Notes: a model not told the origin generated them from the letters alone. Counted from the stretch's first letter, positions 1 to 17,014 are shown. The stretch: DNA of 64,000 nucleotides from Bacterioplanoides sp965219715 (GCF_965219715.1 NZ_OZ244785.1:3348001-3412000); one strand, 5' to 3'. A program made the numbers and translations.

Positions 1-3
1 GCA

Positions 4-741
4 GTGGTAAAAGGTAGCCAACAGGAACAGCTGGTTATTCGTCATTACAAACCCGGGCAGCGCTTCCGGCAGTGGTTGTACACCCTGCTGTTGTTAGTGG
101 CGATTGGTGTTGGTGGCTACTTTGGTGGCGTTTACGACAGTATGTCGAATATTCAGCAACTGACGCTGGAGCGCGACTCTCTGCAGAATGAGCTGGTGGA
201 CGGTGAACGTGAGATTTCTCGTCTCAGTCAACGTGTGGGTGTGCTGGAAAAAGGCGGCGAAGTGGACCGCAAGGCCAATGAAGGTATTCGCCAGACTGTT
301 AAAGAGCTGAAAGCTCAGATCTCCAATCTGGAAGAGGAAGTGTCTTTTTATAAAGGCATTATGGCGCCGAGTAATAAAGATAAAGGTCTGCGCATCAGCA
401 AGATCACGATTCAGCCAGAAGAAGCGCCGGGTCAGTTTAAATATTCCATCATGCTGACTCAGGTTGCCGACAACAGCAGTTTTATTGCCGGACTGGCGGC
501 TGTTAACTTCGTGGGCAGTCAATCTGGCGAAAAAGTTATCCTGCCATTACGTGACCTCGATACTAAGGTCAGCGATCTGGGAGTGAAGTTCCGCTTCCGT
601 TATTTCCAGGAAGTGACGGGTAACCTGACATTGCCACAGCAATTCGTACCCGAGCAGGTTCAGGTGGTATTACAGTCCACCGGCAGTAAAGCACAACGTG
701 TAGAACAATCGATTGAATGGCCCGAAACAGGAGAGGCTTAA
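4..741 (+). CDS. Membrane-anchored coiled-coil protein (DUF6776-like)
   Basis: The product has about 245 residues. A basic N-terminus is followed by one hydrophobic segment (about residues 24-45), then a predicted coiled coil (about 50-115, rich in E, L, R and Q) and a C-terminal domain of alternating hydrophobic residues that looks beta-rich. This suggests a single-pass inner-membrane protein with a periplasmic domain. The first possible start is a GTG at position 4, so the true start may lie upstream of the window. It ends 3 bases before the bactofilin start, so the two are probably cotranscribed. A gene of this kind precedes bactofilin and erpA in Pseudomonas, as I recall. The molecular function is unknown; a role with the bactofilin in envelope organisation is inference from position. 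Confidence 0.75.
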   Translation: MVKGSQQEQLVIRHYKPGQRFRQWLYTLLLLVAIGVGGYFGGVYDSMSNIQQLTLERDSLQNELVDGEREISRLSQRVGVLEKGGEVDRKANEGIRQTVKELKAQISNLEEEVSFYKGIMAPSNKDKGLRISKITIQPEEAPGQFKYSIMLTQVADNSSFIAGLAAVNFVGSQSGEKVILPLRDLDTKVSDLGVKFRFRYFQEVTGNLTLPQQFVPEQVQVVLQSTGSKAQRVEQSIEWPETGEA

Positions 742-744
742 TTA

Positions 745-1173
745 ATGTTTAGCAGCAAAGACAAGGGTGCCAACACCCATTACGACACACTGATTTCGTC
801 CAAAACTGAAATCGTAGGTGATGTGAAGTTCACCGGTGGGCTGCATGTTGATGGTGTGATTAAAGGTAATCTGTTTGCCGAAGCCGGTAGTGGCGCAGTG
901 GTGCGTGTCAGCGATAAGGGCCGTGTTGAAGGTCAGATCACGGCGCCGAATATTGTGATCAACGGTAAGGTCGTAGGTGATGTATACGCCGGAGACTATA
1001 TCGAGCTGGCACAGAAAGCTCAGGTATCCGGTGATGTGTACTACCAGGCTATGGAAATGGTTCTGGGTGCCCAGGTTAACGGTAAATTGCACCATCAGGC
1101 AAAAGGCACTCAGCCTAAAAAGGCGGTGGAAATTGCCAAAGAACAATCTGGTGCAGAGGCTAAAGTTGACTGA
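745..1173 (+). CDS. Bactofilin (polymer-forming cytoskeletal protein)
   Basis: This 142-residue protein carries the bactofilin (DUF583) domain at about residues 18-115. It is a succession of short Gly/Val-rich beta turns of the type G-D-V, G-N-L, G-Q-I, G-D-V, G-K-L, as expected for a right-handed beta helix. The flanking N- and C-termini are polar and disordered-looking, as usual in the family. Bactofilins polymerise without nucleotide into filaments at the cytoplasmic membrane and position cell-wall enzymes. Here the gene follows a membrane coiled-coil protein, and an M23 endopeptidase lies nearby on the other strand. A link between bactofilin and an M23 peptidase is known from Helicobacter (CcmA-Csd1); applying it here is inference. 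Confidence 0.93.
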   Translation: MFSSKDKGANTHYDTLISSKTEIVGDVKFTGGLHVDGVIKGNLFAEAGSGAVVRVSDKGRVEGQITAPNIVINGKVVGDVYAGDYIELAQKAQVSGDVYYQAMEMVLGAQVNGKLHHQAKGTQPKKAVEIAKEQSGAEAKVD

Positions 1174-1226
1174 AACACTCGGGAAAGCCGATAATTTCAA
1201 CGTCTGAAACCAGTTCTGGAACCTAT

Positions 1227-1574
1227 ATGAGTGCCGTACAACAAGCCACACCCTTTGAGTTAAGCGCAGCTGCGGAAGGTAAAATCCGTGAGTTATTGCT
1301 GGAAGAGGCGGACGATGAGCTGTGTCTGCGGGTCTTCGTGACTGGTGGTGGCTGCTCCGGGTTCCAGTACGGCTTTACCTTTGATGATGAGCGCGCCGAA
1401 GATGACTTTGCCGTCGAATACGATGGCGTCCGGGTATTAGTTGATTCGCTCAGCTACGGATATCTGGTAGGCTCAATACTCGACTACAAAGAAGGTCTTG
1501 AAGGATCACGTTTTACCGTTGATAACCCGGGTGCAACATCAACCTGTGGCTGCGGTTCATCCTTTTCGATCTGA
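1227..1574 (+). CDS. erpA: Iron-sulfur cluster insertion protein ErpA
   Basis: This 115-residue A-type Fe-S carrier has the three conserved cysteines of the family: C43 in the GGGCSGF motif and C107 and C109 in the C-terminal CGCG motif. ErpA receives a cluster from the ISC scaffold and passes it to apo-enzymes, including those of isoprenoid synthesis and respiration, in the cytoplasm. The length and the C-terminal CGCGSSF ending fit ErpA better than IscA or SufA, and the position between bactofilin and anmK matches the Pseudomonas order. No Fe-S regulator site was recognised upstream. It is probably cotranscribed with the bactofilin gene, 53 bases away. Confidence 0.95.
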   Translation: MSAVQQATPFELSAAAEGKIRELLLEEADDELCLRVFVTGGGCSGFQYGFTFDDERAEDDFAVEYDGVRVLVDSLSYGYLVGSILDYKEGLEGSRFTVDNPGATSTCGCGSSFSI

Positions 1575-1597
1575 TCATCTTTTTGCGGAGTAAGTTT

Positions 1598-2164
1598 ATG
1601 CACACGACCGGTTCTTCATTATTCAAAGCTACCGTTCGTGGCCTGTTACTGCTCGCTGTTTCTGTTACCGCACAAGCGGAGTTGAAACCAATCATGGCTG
1701 AGGACAACTCACCGGTTCCGGTTGTGCCGCGTAACGAACTTCAACTTCCCCAGGATATGATCAAAGCCCCCGGCGTCGCCAATGCCGCGCCAAAACAACA
1801 GGCGCCACAGCGTTTGCAGGCATTAGTGCAGCTGCATACTGCTGAAGAGTTACGTTCTTTGCTGGCTCGTGCTGAACAAATTGCCAACGGTGCGGATGAA
1901 TACAACACCAAAGACCCGATTGCTCTGGTGTTGCATGGTGCGGAAATTGCGATCTTCAAACGCAGCAATTATCGCGACAACAAAGAGCTGGTTGATCTGG
2001 CCGCTCGTCTGGATGCCTTTAATGTGGTTGATCTGAAAGTCTGCCGTCGTTGGATGGGAGAAAACAACCTGACCGAAGGTGACCTGCCTCCATTTCTTGA
2101 AGCTGTGCCATTTGGCGGTGATGAAGTTCAGCGTTTAGATGGCGCTGGGTACGCCTATTTCTGA
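1598..2164 (+). CDS. Small exported protein of unknown function
   Basis: The start is taken at ATG 1598, preceded by GGAG at 1587-1590; an in-frame TTG at 1583 lies upstream of that ribosome site and is unlikely. The 188-residue product has a clear Sec signal peptide: a basic stretch, a hydrophobic core (about residues 10-24) and an AQA cleavage motif near residue 27. The mature part is a Pro-rich linker (about 30-65) followed by an alpha-helical, charged region with alternating Leu and Ala. No catalytic motif was recognised. It lies 23 bases after erpA and is probably read with it. Conserved proteins of this type occur next to erpA in related genomes as far as I recall, but no function is known to me. 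Confidence 0.72.
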   Translation: MHTTGSSLFKATVRGLLLLAVSVTAQAELKPIMAEDNSPVPVVPRNELQLPQDMIKAPGVANAAPKQQAPQRLQALVQLHTAEELRSLLARAEQIANGADEYNTKDPIALVLHGAEIAIFKRSNYRDNKELVDLAARLDAFNVVDLKVCRRWMGENNLTEGDLPPFLEAVPFGGDEVQRLDGAGYAYF

Positions 2165-2180
2165 TTCGTGCTCTCTAGCC

Positions 2181-2297
2181 ATTCATTTTTGAACGGTATT
2201 AATTTTTAAAGCAGCAACAGGACGTTGCGCTAGCATCTAGCGACAGGGATGTTGCACAGATGCGGCGGCTGAAAATTAATACCGTTTAGAAATGGAA
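2181..2297. repeat. Palindromic element with 15-bp inverted arms
   Basis: The gap between the convergent exported-protein gene and anmK is filled by an inverted repeat. AACGGTATTAATTTT (2192-2206) pairs perfectly with its complement at 2272-2286, and weaker pairing continues outward to about 2181 and 2297. Inside lies a perfect hairpin, CGCTAG-cat-CTAGCG (2228-2242), and two related half-sites, ACAGGACGT (2217-2225) and ACAGGGATGT (2243-2252). On the minus strand these read as RTCCNTG motifs like those in the other intergenic repeats of this window. It may act as a bidirectional terminator, or it may be a MITE-like or REP-like mobile repeat. No transposase or target duplication is evident. 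Confidence 0.65.
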
Positions 2298-3410
2298 TCA
2301 TGCTGGATAAATACCACCAAGAATTCTTAAGCCATCAGCGCCAGTAACCTGCGGTGCATTCCCCGGCAGATGATTCAGCGTCTGATGCGCTAACCAGGCA
2401 AATGCCATCGCCTCCAGCCAGTCGGGATGAATGCCGGCACTGGCGGTGCTGCGAATCTGATGATTTGGCAGTGCAGTCTGGATACGTTGCATCAGGTCTG
2501 GATTGTGAACGCCACCGCCACACACCAGTATCTCTCCAGCAGAATGGCCAAAACGCTTAACCGCATCGGCAATGGTATCCGCAGTGTATTGCGACAGCGA
2601 TGCCAGTACGTCGTGGGCATCATAGCCGTCCAGCTGGTCGCCAAGCGCCTGTAAGTTAAATAACTCTCGCCCGGTACTTTTGGGTGGAGGCTGTTGCAGG
2701 TAGCTGAATATTTCGCCCTCGGATTGCCAACGCGTCAGCAGCTCAGGAATTACTTTACCTTTTGCTGCTCGTTCGCCATTAGAGTCTTGTGATTCCTGCC
2801 ACTGAAGACAGCACCATTCGTCCATCAGCGCATTGCCCGGGCCACAATCAAACCCGCTTAAGTGCTCGCCTAAAACGGTGAGGTTAGCGATGCCGCCAAT
2901 ATTCAGAACCATGCGCGGGGCATCTGAGGCTCCGAGACAAGCCTGATGAAAAGCCGGAACCAGAGGAGCGCCCTGACCGCCAGCAGCGATATCACGGCGT
3001 CGGAAATCAGCGATGCAACAAATACCGGTATGCTCAGCAATCCAGCTTGGATCGCCTACCTGCCAGCTAAAGCCATCGGCTAAACGACGGCTACGTAATG
3101 CTTTATGACGCAAGGTATGACCGTGGCTGCCAATAGCGCTGACCGCGCTGGCATCGACATTTGCTTCAGCTAATAACTGACGAATCGCTTTCACGCTGAG
3201 TTTAGCGATCTTGCGATCCAGTAAGGCCAGCTCTTCGACACTGGCTTCAGTCGTAATCGCCAACTGGCGTAATTGTTGAGAGAACGCCTGTTCGTACGCC
3301 AGGCCACAGGCGTGAATCAGTTCGGGGGCTTTACCGGTTTCGAATCGAACCAGAGCTGCGTCCATTCCATCGGCGCTGGTGCCGGACATTAAACCGATAA
3401 ATAAACTCAT
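2298..3410 (-). CDS. anmK: Anhydro-N-acetylmuramic acid kinase
   Basis: This 370-residue cytoplasmic kinase cleaves and phosphorylates 1,6-anhydro-MurNAc to MurNAc-6-phosphate in peptidoglycan recycling. It begins with the family signature GLMSGTSADGMDAAL (residues 5-19, phosphate loop) and carries the later GGIANLT, GFDCGPGNALMD and CGGGVHN motifs of the ASKHA-type ATP-binding fold. The length is normal for AnmK. Its ATG overlaps the stop of the upstream M23 peptidase gene by 4 bases (ATGA), which indicates translational coupling. The pairing makes sense because the peptidase remodels the murein whose turnover products AnmK salvages. The stop codon abuts the palindromic element. Confidence 0.96.
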   Translation of the reverse strand: MSLFIGLMSGTSADGMDAALVRFETGKAPELIHACGLAYEQAFSQQLRQLAITTEASVEELALLDRKIAKLSVKAIRQLLAEANVDASAVSAIGSHGHTLRHKALRSRRLADGFSWQVGDPSWIAEHTGICCIADFRRRDIAAGGQGAPLVPAFHQACLGASDAPRMVLNIGGIANLTVLGEHLSGFDCGPGNALMDEWCCLQWQESQDSNGERAAKGKVIPELLTRWQSEGEIFSYLQQPPPKSTGRELFNLQALGDQLDGYDAHDVLASLSQYTADTIADAVKRFGHSAGEILVCGGGVHNPDLMQRIQTALPNHQIRSTASAGIHPDWLEAMAFAWLAHQTLNHLPGNAPQVTGADGLRILGGIYPA

Positions 3411-4690
3411 GAGTTATCCACCGCATCAACCAGTGATTGCGAGTTATGGCTATCGAGCCATTCAACCAGGCTGGATGCTTTGGACAGGAAGTCGGCTTTC
3501 TGTTTTTTCGAAATCGATCGTGCCTGTGGCAGCTTGATGCGTAATGAATCGCGATGCACACCGTCTACGCGGAACTCGTAATGCAGGTGTGGTCCGGTTG
3601 CCAGGCCAGTGCTACCGACATAGCCGATGATCTTACCTTGTTTCACTTTACGGCCTTTGCGGACACCGCGGCCGAACTTACTCAGGTGAGCGTATAACGT
3701 TTGGTAGCGCGAGCCGTGCTGAATGATCACAACATTACCAAAGCCACCTTTACGGCCAGCAAACGTCACCTTGCCATCACCGGCTGCTTTAATTGGTGTG
3801 CCCCGTGCTGCAGCATAATCAGTACCCCGGTGGGCACGTATTTTATTCAGTACCGGATGTTTACGGCGTAAGTTAAATCGTGAGCTGATACGGGCAAAGT
3901 CGATTGGATTGCGCAGGAACTCCTTACGCATGCTCAACCCTTTTGGTGTGTAATAGTTGGCATTGCCTTTGTCATCTTCATAACGCACGGCTGTGATTTC
4001 ACGGCCGTGGTTATTAAAGCGGGCAATCAGAATGTCGCCGTTACCAATTTTCTCGCCGTCGAGAAAAACCTCTTCATAAATGAGGCTGAAGCTGTCGCCC
4101 TGGCGGATATCCAGCGCGAAGTCGATGTCCCAGCCGAAGATTCCGGCCAGTTCGATCAATACCTGTTCCGGCACACCGGCACGGCCGCCGTCGAGAAATA
4201 GTGAATTCTCAATGGTGGCGCTGGCAAAGCGAGGGCGATAATCGGCATTGCGTTCCAGTAATTCATATTGCAGTTTGCCTTCGGCATCACGTACCAGGCT
4301 ATGGCGCGCCAAAGGGGAAAGAATGATTTCAAACTTCTGAATGCGATTATCGCCGGAAGTAACCCAGCGTAATGTTTGCTTCGGTTGTAAACGAATCGCT
4401 TGTTTCGGAGCCGCTGCGGCAATTTCCAACACATCAACTGCGCTGAGGTTAAAACGATCGAATAACAACGACAGGTTTTCGCCTGCGCGTACCTTCGCTT
4501 CCTGCCAGTTCTCTTCTGGCGCCTGAGGCAGTTGTTCTTTTTCCGGGATTTCGACCACGATGCGGGTCTGTTGCAGGTTCTTTGGCGCGCTGGTTGGCCA
4601 GAAACTCACAATCATCAATGTCAGGAATAAGCCCAACGCCCCGGCAAGGTGGCTAACGGGAAAATACTGCAAGCGTCCGGGCAGAGCCAT
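3407..4690 (-). CDS. M23-family murein endopeptidase (MepM/YebA-like)
   Basis: The 427-residue protein has one N-terminal membrane segment (about residues 12-32), an OapA/LysM-like region (about 60-130: AGENLSLLFDRFNLS), a linker domain, and a C-terminal LytM/M23 zinc metallopeptidase domain (about 290-390). The zinc-site motifs are visible: H-R-G-T-D-Y and G-P-H-L-H-Y. It should be anchored in the inner membrane and cut peptide cross-links in the periplasm, as MepM does for cell-wall growth. It is the first gene of a two-gene unit with anmK. The nearby bactofilin gene hints at spatial control, which is inference. A role only as an amidase activator is less likely because the metal ligands are intact. 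Confidence 0.92.
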   Translation of the reverse strand: MALPGRLQYFPVSHLAGALGLFLTLMIVSFWPTSAPKNLQQTRIVVEIPEKEQLPQAPEENWQEAKVRAGENLSLLFDRFNLSAVDVLEIAAAAPKQAIRLQPKQTLRWVTSGDNRIQKFEIILSPLARHSLVRDAEGKLQYELLERNADYRPRFASATIENSLFLDGGRAGVPEQVLIELAGIFGWDIDFALDIRQGDSFSLIYEEVFLDGEKIGNGDILIARFNNHGREITAVRYEDDKGNANYYTPKGLSMRKEFLRNPIDFARISSRFNLRRKHPVLNKIRAHRGTDYAAARGTPIKAAGDGKVTFAGRKGGFGNVVIIQHGSRYQTLYAHLSKFGRGVRKGRKVKQGKIIGYVGSTGLATGPHLHYEFRVDGVHRDSLRIKLPQARSISKKQKADFLSKASSLVEWLDSHNSQSLVDAVDNS

Positions 4691-4836
4691 GTAACTGAAT
4701 ATCCTGTCTTTATAAGGTAATGCCGGGCAAGTTTAACCAATGAAATGCATTATGTCTTACTCCTTACAAACTTGATTTTGCACCTTGTTCAGGTATGTTC
4801 ACCGTCCCTGAAAATTTGACACGATTCGAGAGTCCC

Positions 4837-6138
4837 ATGACTGCTGCTCTGATTGAAGATTTAAAAGCCCGCGGCCTGTTAAATCAGGCAACCGCTGATG
4901 AAGAACTGGTAGAACACCTGCAACAAGGGTGTCGTACCTTATATTGTGGCTTTGATCCTACCGCAGACAGCTTACACATCGGTTCTCTGGTACCGCTGTT
5001 AACTCTGAAGCGTTTTCAGCAAGCTGGTCATAAGCCAATTGCGCTGGTCGGTGGTGCCACCGGCTTGATTGGTGATCCAAGCTTTAAAGCCGCAGAGCGT
5101 AAACTCAACGGACCGGAAGTGGTTGCCGGTTGGGTAGAAAAGCTGAAGCAGCAGGTCAGTGCTTTTATCGAATTTAACGATGCAGAAAATGCTGCTGACG
5201 TGGTTAATAACCTCGACTGGGTAGGTAACCTGAATGTGCTCGATTTCCTGCGCGACGTCGGTAAGCACTTCTCTGTAAACAATATGATTCAGAAAGAGTC
5301 GGTCAAGCAGCGTATTGATCGCGAAGGTGCTGGTATCTCTTTCACCGAATTTACCTATATGTTGCTGCAGTCGTATGACTTTGCTGAGTTAGCGAATCGT
5401 GACGCCTGTACTTTGCAGATCGGTGGTTCGGATCAGTGGGGAAATATCGTAGGTGGTGTTGATCTGGCTCGCCGTATGTATGGTAAACAGGTATTTGGTT
5501 TAACCCTGCCGCTGGTGACTAAGTCTGATGGCACTAAATTCGGTAAAACAGAAAGCGGTACTATTTGGCTGGATCCAACGAAAACCTCTCCGTATGCCTT
5601 CTATCAGTTCTGGATGAATACGGCTGACGCAGATGTATATAAGTTCCTGCGTTACTTCACCTTCCTGCCGATTGAGAAGATCGAGGAAATCGAAGCGACT
5701 GATTCGGAAATCCAGGGGCGTAAAACCGCCCAGCCAGTATTGGCAGAAGAAGTAACTCGTCTGGTTCATGGTGATGATGCACTGGAGTCGGCTAAGCGTA
5801 TTACCCAGGCATTGTTCTCTGGAGATCTTGCGGATCTGTCAGAAGCTGAGTTGGAGCAAATCAAGCTGGACGGCCTGCCATCCAGCGATCTGTCTTTAGA
5901 AGGACTGGCTGATATTCCTATGACTTCGCTATTCGCTGACTGCGGTATGGTGAAAGCAGGGCGTGAAGTAAAAGATGCGCTTGGTCGCAATGCTGTATTG
6001 GTGAACAACGAAGCCAAAAGCATGGAAGATAATATGAAGTGTGACGAAGTGTTTGCGGCAAGCAAAGCCTTGTTTGGCCGCTTCTTCCTGGTGAAGTTAG
6101 GTAAGAAGAAATACCACCTTTTCGAAATTCAGAAATAA
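4837..6138 (+). CDS. tyrS: Tyrosyl-tRNA synthetase
   Basis: This class I aminoacyl-tRNA synthetase has 433 residues from ATG 4837, which is preceded by GAGAG. An ATG at 4795 in the same frame would add 14 residues that are not part of the family. The start chosen gives the usual TyrS N-terminus (MTAALIEDLKARGLL). Landmarks are the HIGH-like HIGS at 47-50, the tyrosine-binding region with GGSDQWGN, the KMSKS-equivalent KFGKT at 234-238, and a C-terminal S4-like RNA-binding domain (about 365-433). It charges tRNA-Tyr. The first rRNA promoter begins 13 bases after its stop codon. Confidence 0.97.
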   Translation: MTAALIEDLKARGLLNQATADEELVEHLQQGCRTLYCGFDPTADSLHIGSLVPLLTLKRFQQAGHKPIALVGGATGLIGDPSFKAAERKLNGPEVVAGWVEKLKQQVSAFIEFNDAENAADVVNNLDWVGNLNVLDFLRDVGKHFSVNNMIQKESVKQRIDREGAGISFTEFTYMLLQSYDFAELANRDACTLQIGGSDQWGNIVGGVDLARRMYGKQVFGLTLPLVTKSDGTKFGKTESGTIWLDPTKTSPYAFYQFWMNTADADVYKFLRYFTFLPIEKIEEIEATDSEIQGRKTAQPVLAEEVTRLVHGDDALESAKRITQALFSGDLADLSEAELEQIKLDGLPSSDLSLEGLADIPMTSLFADCGMVKAGREVKDALGRNAVLVNNEAKSMEDNMKCDEVFAASKALFGRFFLVKLGKKKYHLFEIQK

Positions 6139-6151
6139 TTGAAAAAAGGTG

Positions 6152-6179
6152 TTGACGGCGCATTTGAGATCTCTATAAT
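6152..6179 (+). promoter_or_regulatory. rRNA promoter P1 of first rrn operon
   Basis: A sigma70-type promoter: TTGACG at 6152-6157, a 16-bp spacer, and a perfect TATAAT at 6174-6179, followed by a GC-rich GCGCCGC discriminator typical of growth-rate-controlled rRNA promoters. It starts just after the tyrS stop codon. Confidence 0.85.
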
Positions 6180-6242
6180 GCGCCGCTCCTGAGTTGAGAC
6201 GGCCGCTGAGAAGCAGCTGAAAAACTTAAGGAAAACAAGGGG

Positions 6243-6270
6243 TTGACACAGTGATTCATCGCTATATAAT
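6243..6270 (+). promoter_or_regulatory. rRNA promoter P2 of first rrn operon
   Basis: Consensus TTGACA at 6243-6248, a 16-bp spacer, and perfect TATAAT at 6265-6270, again followed by a GCGCCCCGC discriminator. It lies 91 bp downstream of P1 and is the strongest match of the three. Confidence 0.9.
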
Positions 6271-6326
6271 GCGCCCCGCTCTGAACGACACGGCAACAGC
6301 CGAAAAGATCAGAAAGAAAAAAATGG

Positions 6327-6354
6327 TTGACATTAAGATTTAGATCTTTAAAAT
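6327..6354 (+). promoter_or_regulatory. rRNA promoter P3 of first rrn operon
   Basis: TTGACA at 6327-6332, a 16-bp spacer, and TAAAAT at 6349-6354, followed by GCGCAGCCCGC. It lies 84 bp after P2. The same -35 and a similar -10 and discriminator recur once before the second rrn operon, so this copy is the shared ancestral promoter by position. Confidence 0.8.
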
Positions 6355-6362
6355 GCGCAGCC

Positions 6363-6397
6363 CGCTTCGAGTGAAACGCGAAGCGAAGTTCTTTAAC
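6363..6397 (+). promoter_or_regulatory. rrn leader boxB hairpin and boxA antiterminator
   Basis: CGCTTCG (6363-6369) pairs with CGAAGCG (6379-6385) to give a boxB-like hairpin. It is followed directly by boxA GTTCTTTAACA (6387-6398 region), very like the E. coli rrn leader. These recruit the Nus antitermination complex. The next bases, ATTTAGACAATTCGTGTG (6403-6420), form the 5' arm of the 16S processing stem with 8155-8172. Confidence 0.82.
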
Positions 6398-6584
6398 AAA
6401 GTATTTAGACAATTCGTGTGGGTGCTTACTGAGGTGTTGTGGAGACACGCTGAGGTTGCTCTTTTGAGTGATTCAGCATGCAAAATTTCAAGTAAGAACT
6501 CGTCGATAATTCATTTATAGATTTATTGTCAGTTTTATTCTTGAGCAAGATTTAGATTGAATATTCCTTCAATCGAAACTTTTT

Positions 6585-8123
<1,539 letters not shown>

Positions 8124-8188
8124 AACGATACTTCACTCATCTCAGTTAAGTACTCACACGAATTGTCTAAATCTTTGTGATCTGACGT

Positions 8189-8265
<77 letters not shown>

Positions 8266-8286
8266 ATACTCAGATAAAGATGAAAT

Positions 8287-8362
8287 GGGGCTATAGCTCA
8301 GCTGGGAGAGCGCCTGCCTTGCACGCAGGAGGTCTGCGGTTCGATCCCGCATAGCTCCACCA
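8287..8362 (+). tRNA. tRNA-Ala (TGC)
   Basis: A 76-nt cloverleaf with encoded CCA. The acceptor GGGGCTA pairs with TAGCTCC (one G-T pair); the anticodon stem CCTGC/GCAGG encloses anticodon TGC at 8320-8322; the T loop is TTCGATC. It lies 21 nt after tRNA-Ile, giving the common Ile-Ala spacer order. Confidence 0.97.
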
Positions 8363-8385
8363 CTTCTTCTTTTTATGACTAGTTA

Positions 8386-8450
8386 TCAGTACTAAATATG
8401 CTTAGTAAGCTTATTTAGTACTGATGATTACATCAGATTGCTCTTTAAAA
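8386..8450 (+). promoter_or_regulatory. Spacer boxB-like hairpin and boxA before 23S
   Basis: TCAGTACTAAATA (8386-8398) pairs perfectly with TATTTAGTACTGA (8412-8424), and the intervening bases continue as GCTTA-G-TAAGC, so the whole 39 nt is nearly palindromic. Fourteen bases later comes boxA TGCTCTTTAAAA (8439-8450). This is the standard arrangement for antitermination ahead of 23S. The bases from 8453 onward form the 5' side of the long 23S processing stem (8453-8465 pairs with 11598-11610). Confidence 0.75.
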
Positions 8451-8594
8451 ATTTGGATACATGAGAATTGAGATTCTCAAGCGAACCGGCGGTTGCTTGA
8501 TTTGATTGATAACTACCCGTTATTAATCAGTAAGCCCAACCATAATGTTTTGCACTTCATAGCTTGTAAGTGTCGAAACGGTTTGGGGTTATAT

Positions 8595-11482
<2,888 letters not shown>

Positions 11483-11665
11483 ATAACACCCAAACTGGTT
11501 GTGTTAACAAGCCAACTCTGAATAAAACAGAGTAAAGAACAATCGGCAGCCGCCGGTTCGTTAGAGAATCTCTTTTTAGGTGAACAACTTAAAAAAACTC
11601 ATGTATCCAACCTTATTTGCAACGTAGTCGCAGACATCGTAAGACGACCACAATGCATACAAGTT

Positions 11666-11784
11666 TGCTTGACGACAATAGAGCTGTGGAACCACCTGAA
11701 TCCATTCCGAACTCAGAAGTGAAACGCAGCATCGCCGATGGTAGTGTGGGGCTTCCCCATGTGAGAGTAGGTCATCGTCAAGCT
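11666..11784 (+). rRNA. rrf: 5S ribosomal RNA, first copy
   Basis: About 119 nt, starting TGCTTGACGA, which pairs with TCGTCAAGC at the end. The core CCGAACTCAGAAGTGAAACG and the GATGGTAGTGTGGGG loop are typical of proteobacterial 5S. It lies 183 nt after 23S. Confidence 0.95.
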
Positions 11785-11794
11785 CTTATTCTAA

Positions 11795-11826
11795 AACCCC
11801 GATCGCTTACGCGGTCGGGGTTTTTT
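11795..11826 (+). terminator. Terminator of first rrn operon
   Basis: AACCCCGATCGC pairs with GCGGTCGGGGTT around a TTAC loop, followed by six T. It is a strong intrinsic terminator 10 nt after 5S. The second operon has the same structure with compensating changes in the stem. Confidence 0.95.
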
Positions 11827-11905
11827 CATATAAGTGTAAGCTGTTGATTTTTGATCAAGCTTTCAGTCAAAAACAAAATTCATAAAAAAAGTTTGAATTT
11901 AGTTA

Positions 11906-11975
11906 TTGACACCGAAGCTTAAATCATTAGAATGCGCAGCCCGCTTCGAGAGAAACGAAGCAAAGTTCTTTAAAA
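11906..11975 (+). promoter_or_regulatory. Single promoter and boxB/boxA leader of second rrn
   Basis: TTGACA (11906-11911), a 16-bp spacer and TAGAAT (11928-11933), then a GCGCAGCCCGC discriminator. The boxB hairpin CGCTTCG...CGAAGC (11942-11961) and boxA GTTCTTTAAAA (11965-11975) follow. No second or third promoter comparable to those before the first operon was seen between the terminator at 11826 and here. The rest of 11827-12162 is leader RNA, including the 5' arm of the 16S processing stem (11980-11998). Confidence 0.8.
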
Positions 11976-12162
11976 ATTAGCATTAAGTAATTCGTGTGGG
12001 TACTTACTGAGGTGTTGTGGAGACACGCTGAAGAAGCTCTTTCGAGTGATTCGGCACACAAAATTTCAAGTAAGAACTCGTCGATAATTCATTTATAGAT
12101 TTATTGTCAGTTTTATTCTTGAGCAAGATTTAGATTGAATATTCCTTCAATCGAAACTTTTT

Positions 12163-13701
<1,539 letters not shown>

Positions 13702-13943
13702 AACGATACTTCACTCATCTCAGTTAAGTACTCACACGAATTGCTTTAATGCTTTTATCAGAACAAAGATTCTGTCTTTGTACTGTTTGTTCTTTAAAAA
13801 TTTGGATACATGAGAATTGAGATTCTCAAGCGAACCGGCGGTTGCTTGATTTGATTGATAACTACCCGTTATTAATCAGTAAGCCCAACCATAATGTTTT
13901 GCACTTCATAGCTTGTAAGTGTCGAAACGGTTTGGGGTTATAT
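13702..13943 (+). other. 16S-23S spacer without tRNA genes
   Basis: This spacer is 229 nt shorter than that of the first operon and encodes no tRNA. In place of the tRNA segment it has a short hairpin, ACAAAGA-ttctg-TCTTTGT (13763-13781), six bases before boxA TGTTCTTTAAAA (13788-13799). From there on it is identical to the first operon, including the 5' half of the 23S processing stem. Confidence 0.9.
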
Positions 13944-16831
<2,888 letters not shown>

Positions 16832-17014
16832 ATAACACCCAAACTGGTTGTGTTAACAAGCCAACTCTGAATAAAACAGAGTAAAGAACAATCGGCAGCC
16901 GCCGGTTCGTTAGAGAATCTCTTTTTAGGTGAACAACTTAAAAAAACTCATGTATCCAACCTTATTTGCAACGTAGTCGCAGACATCGTAAGACGACCAC
17001 AATGCATACAAGTT

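Noticed and set aside
1583..1597. Upstream TTG start for the small exported protein
   Set aside because: The ribosome site GGAG lies after this TTG and fits the ATG at 1598, which also gives a standard signal peptide.
11617..11847. ORF over 5S and terminator (and 16966-17217 in the second copy)
   Set aside because: The frame is 5S rRNA sequence; the C-terminal part differs only because the terminators differ.
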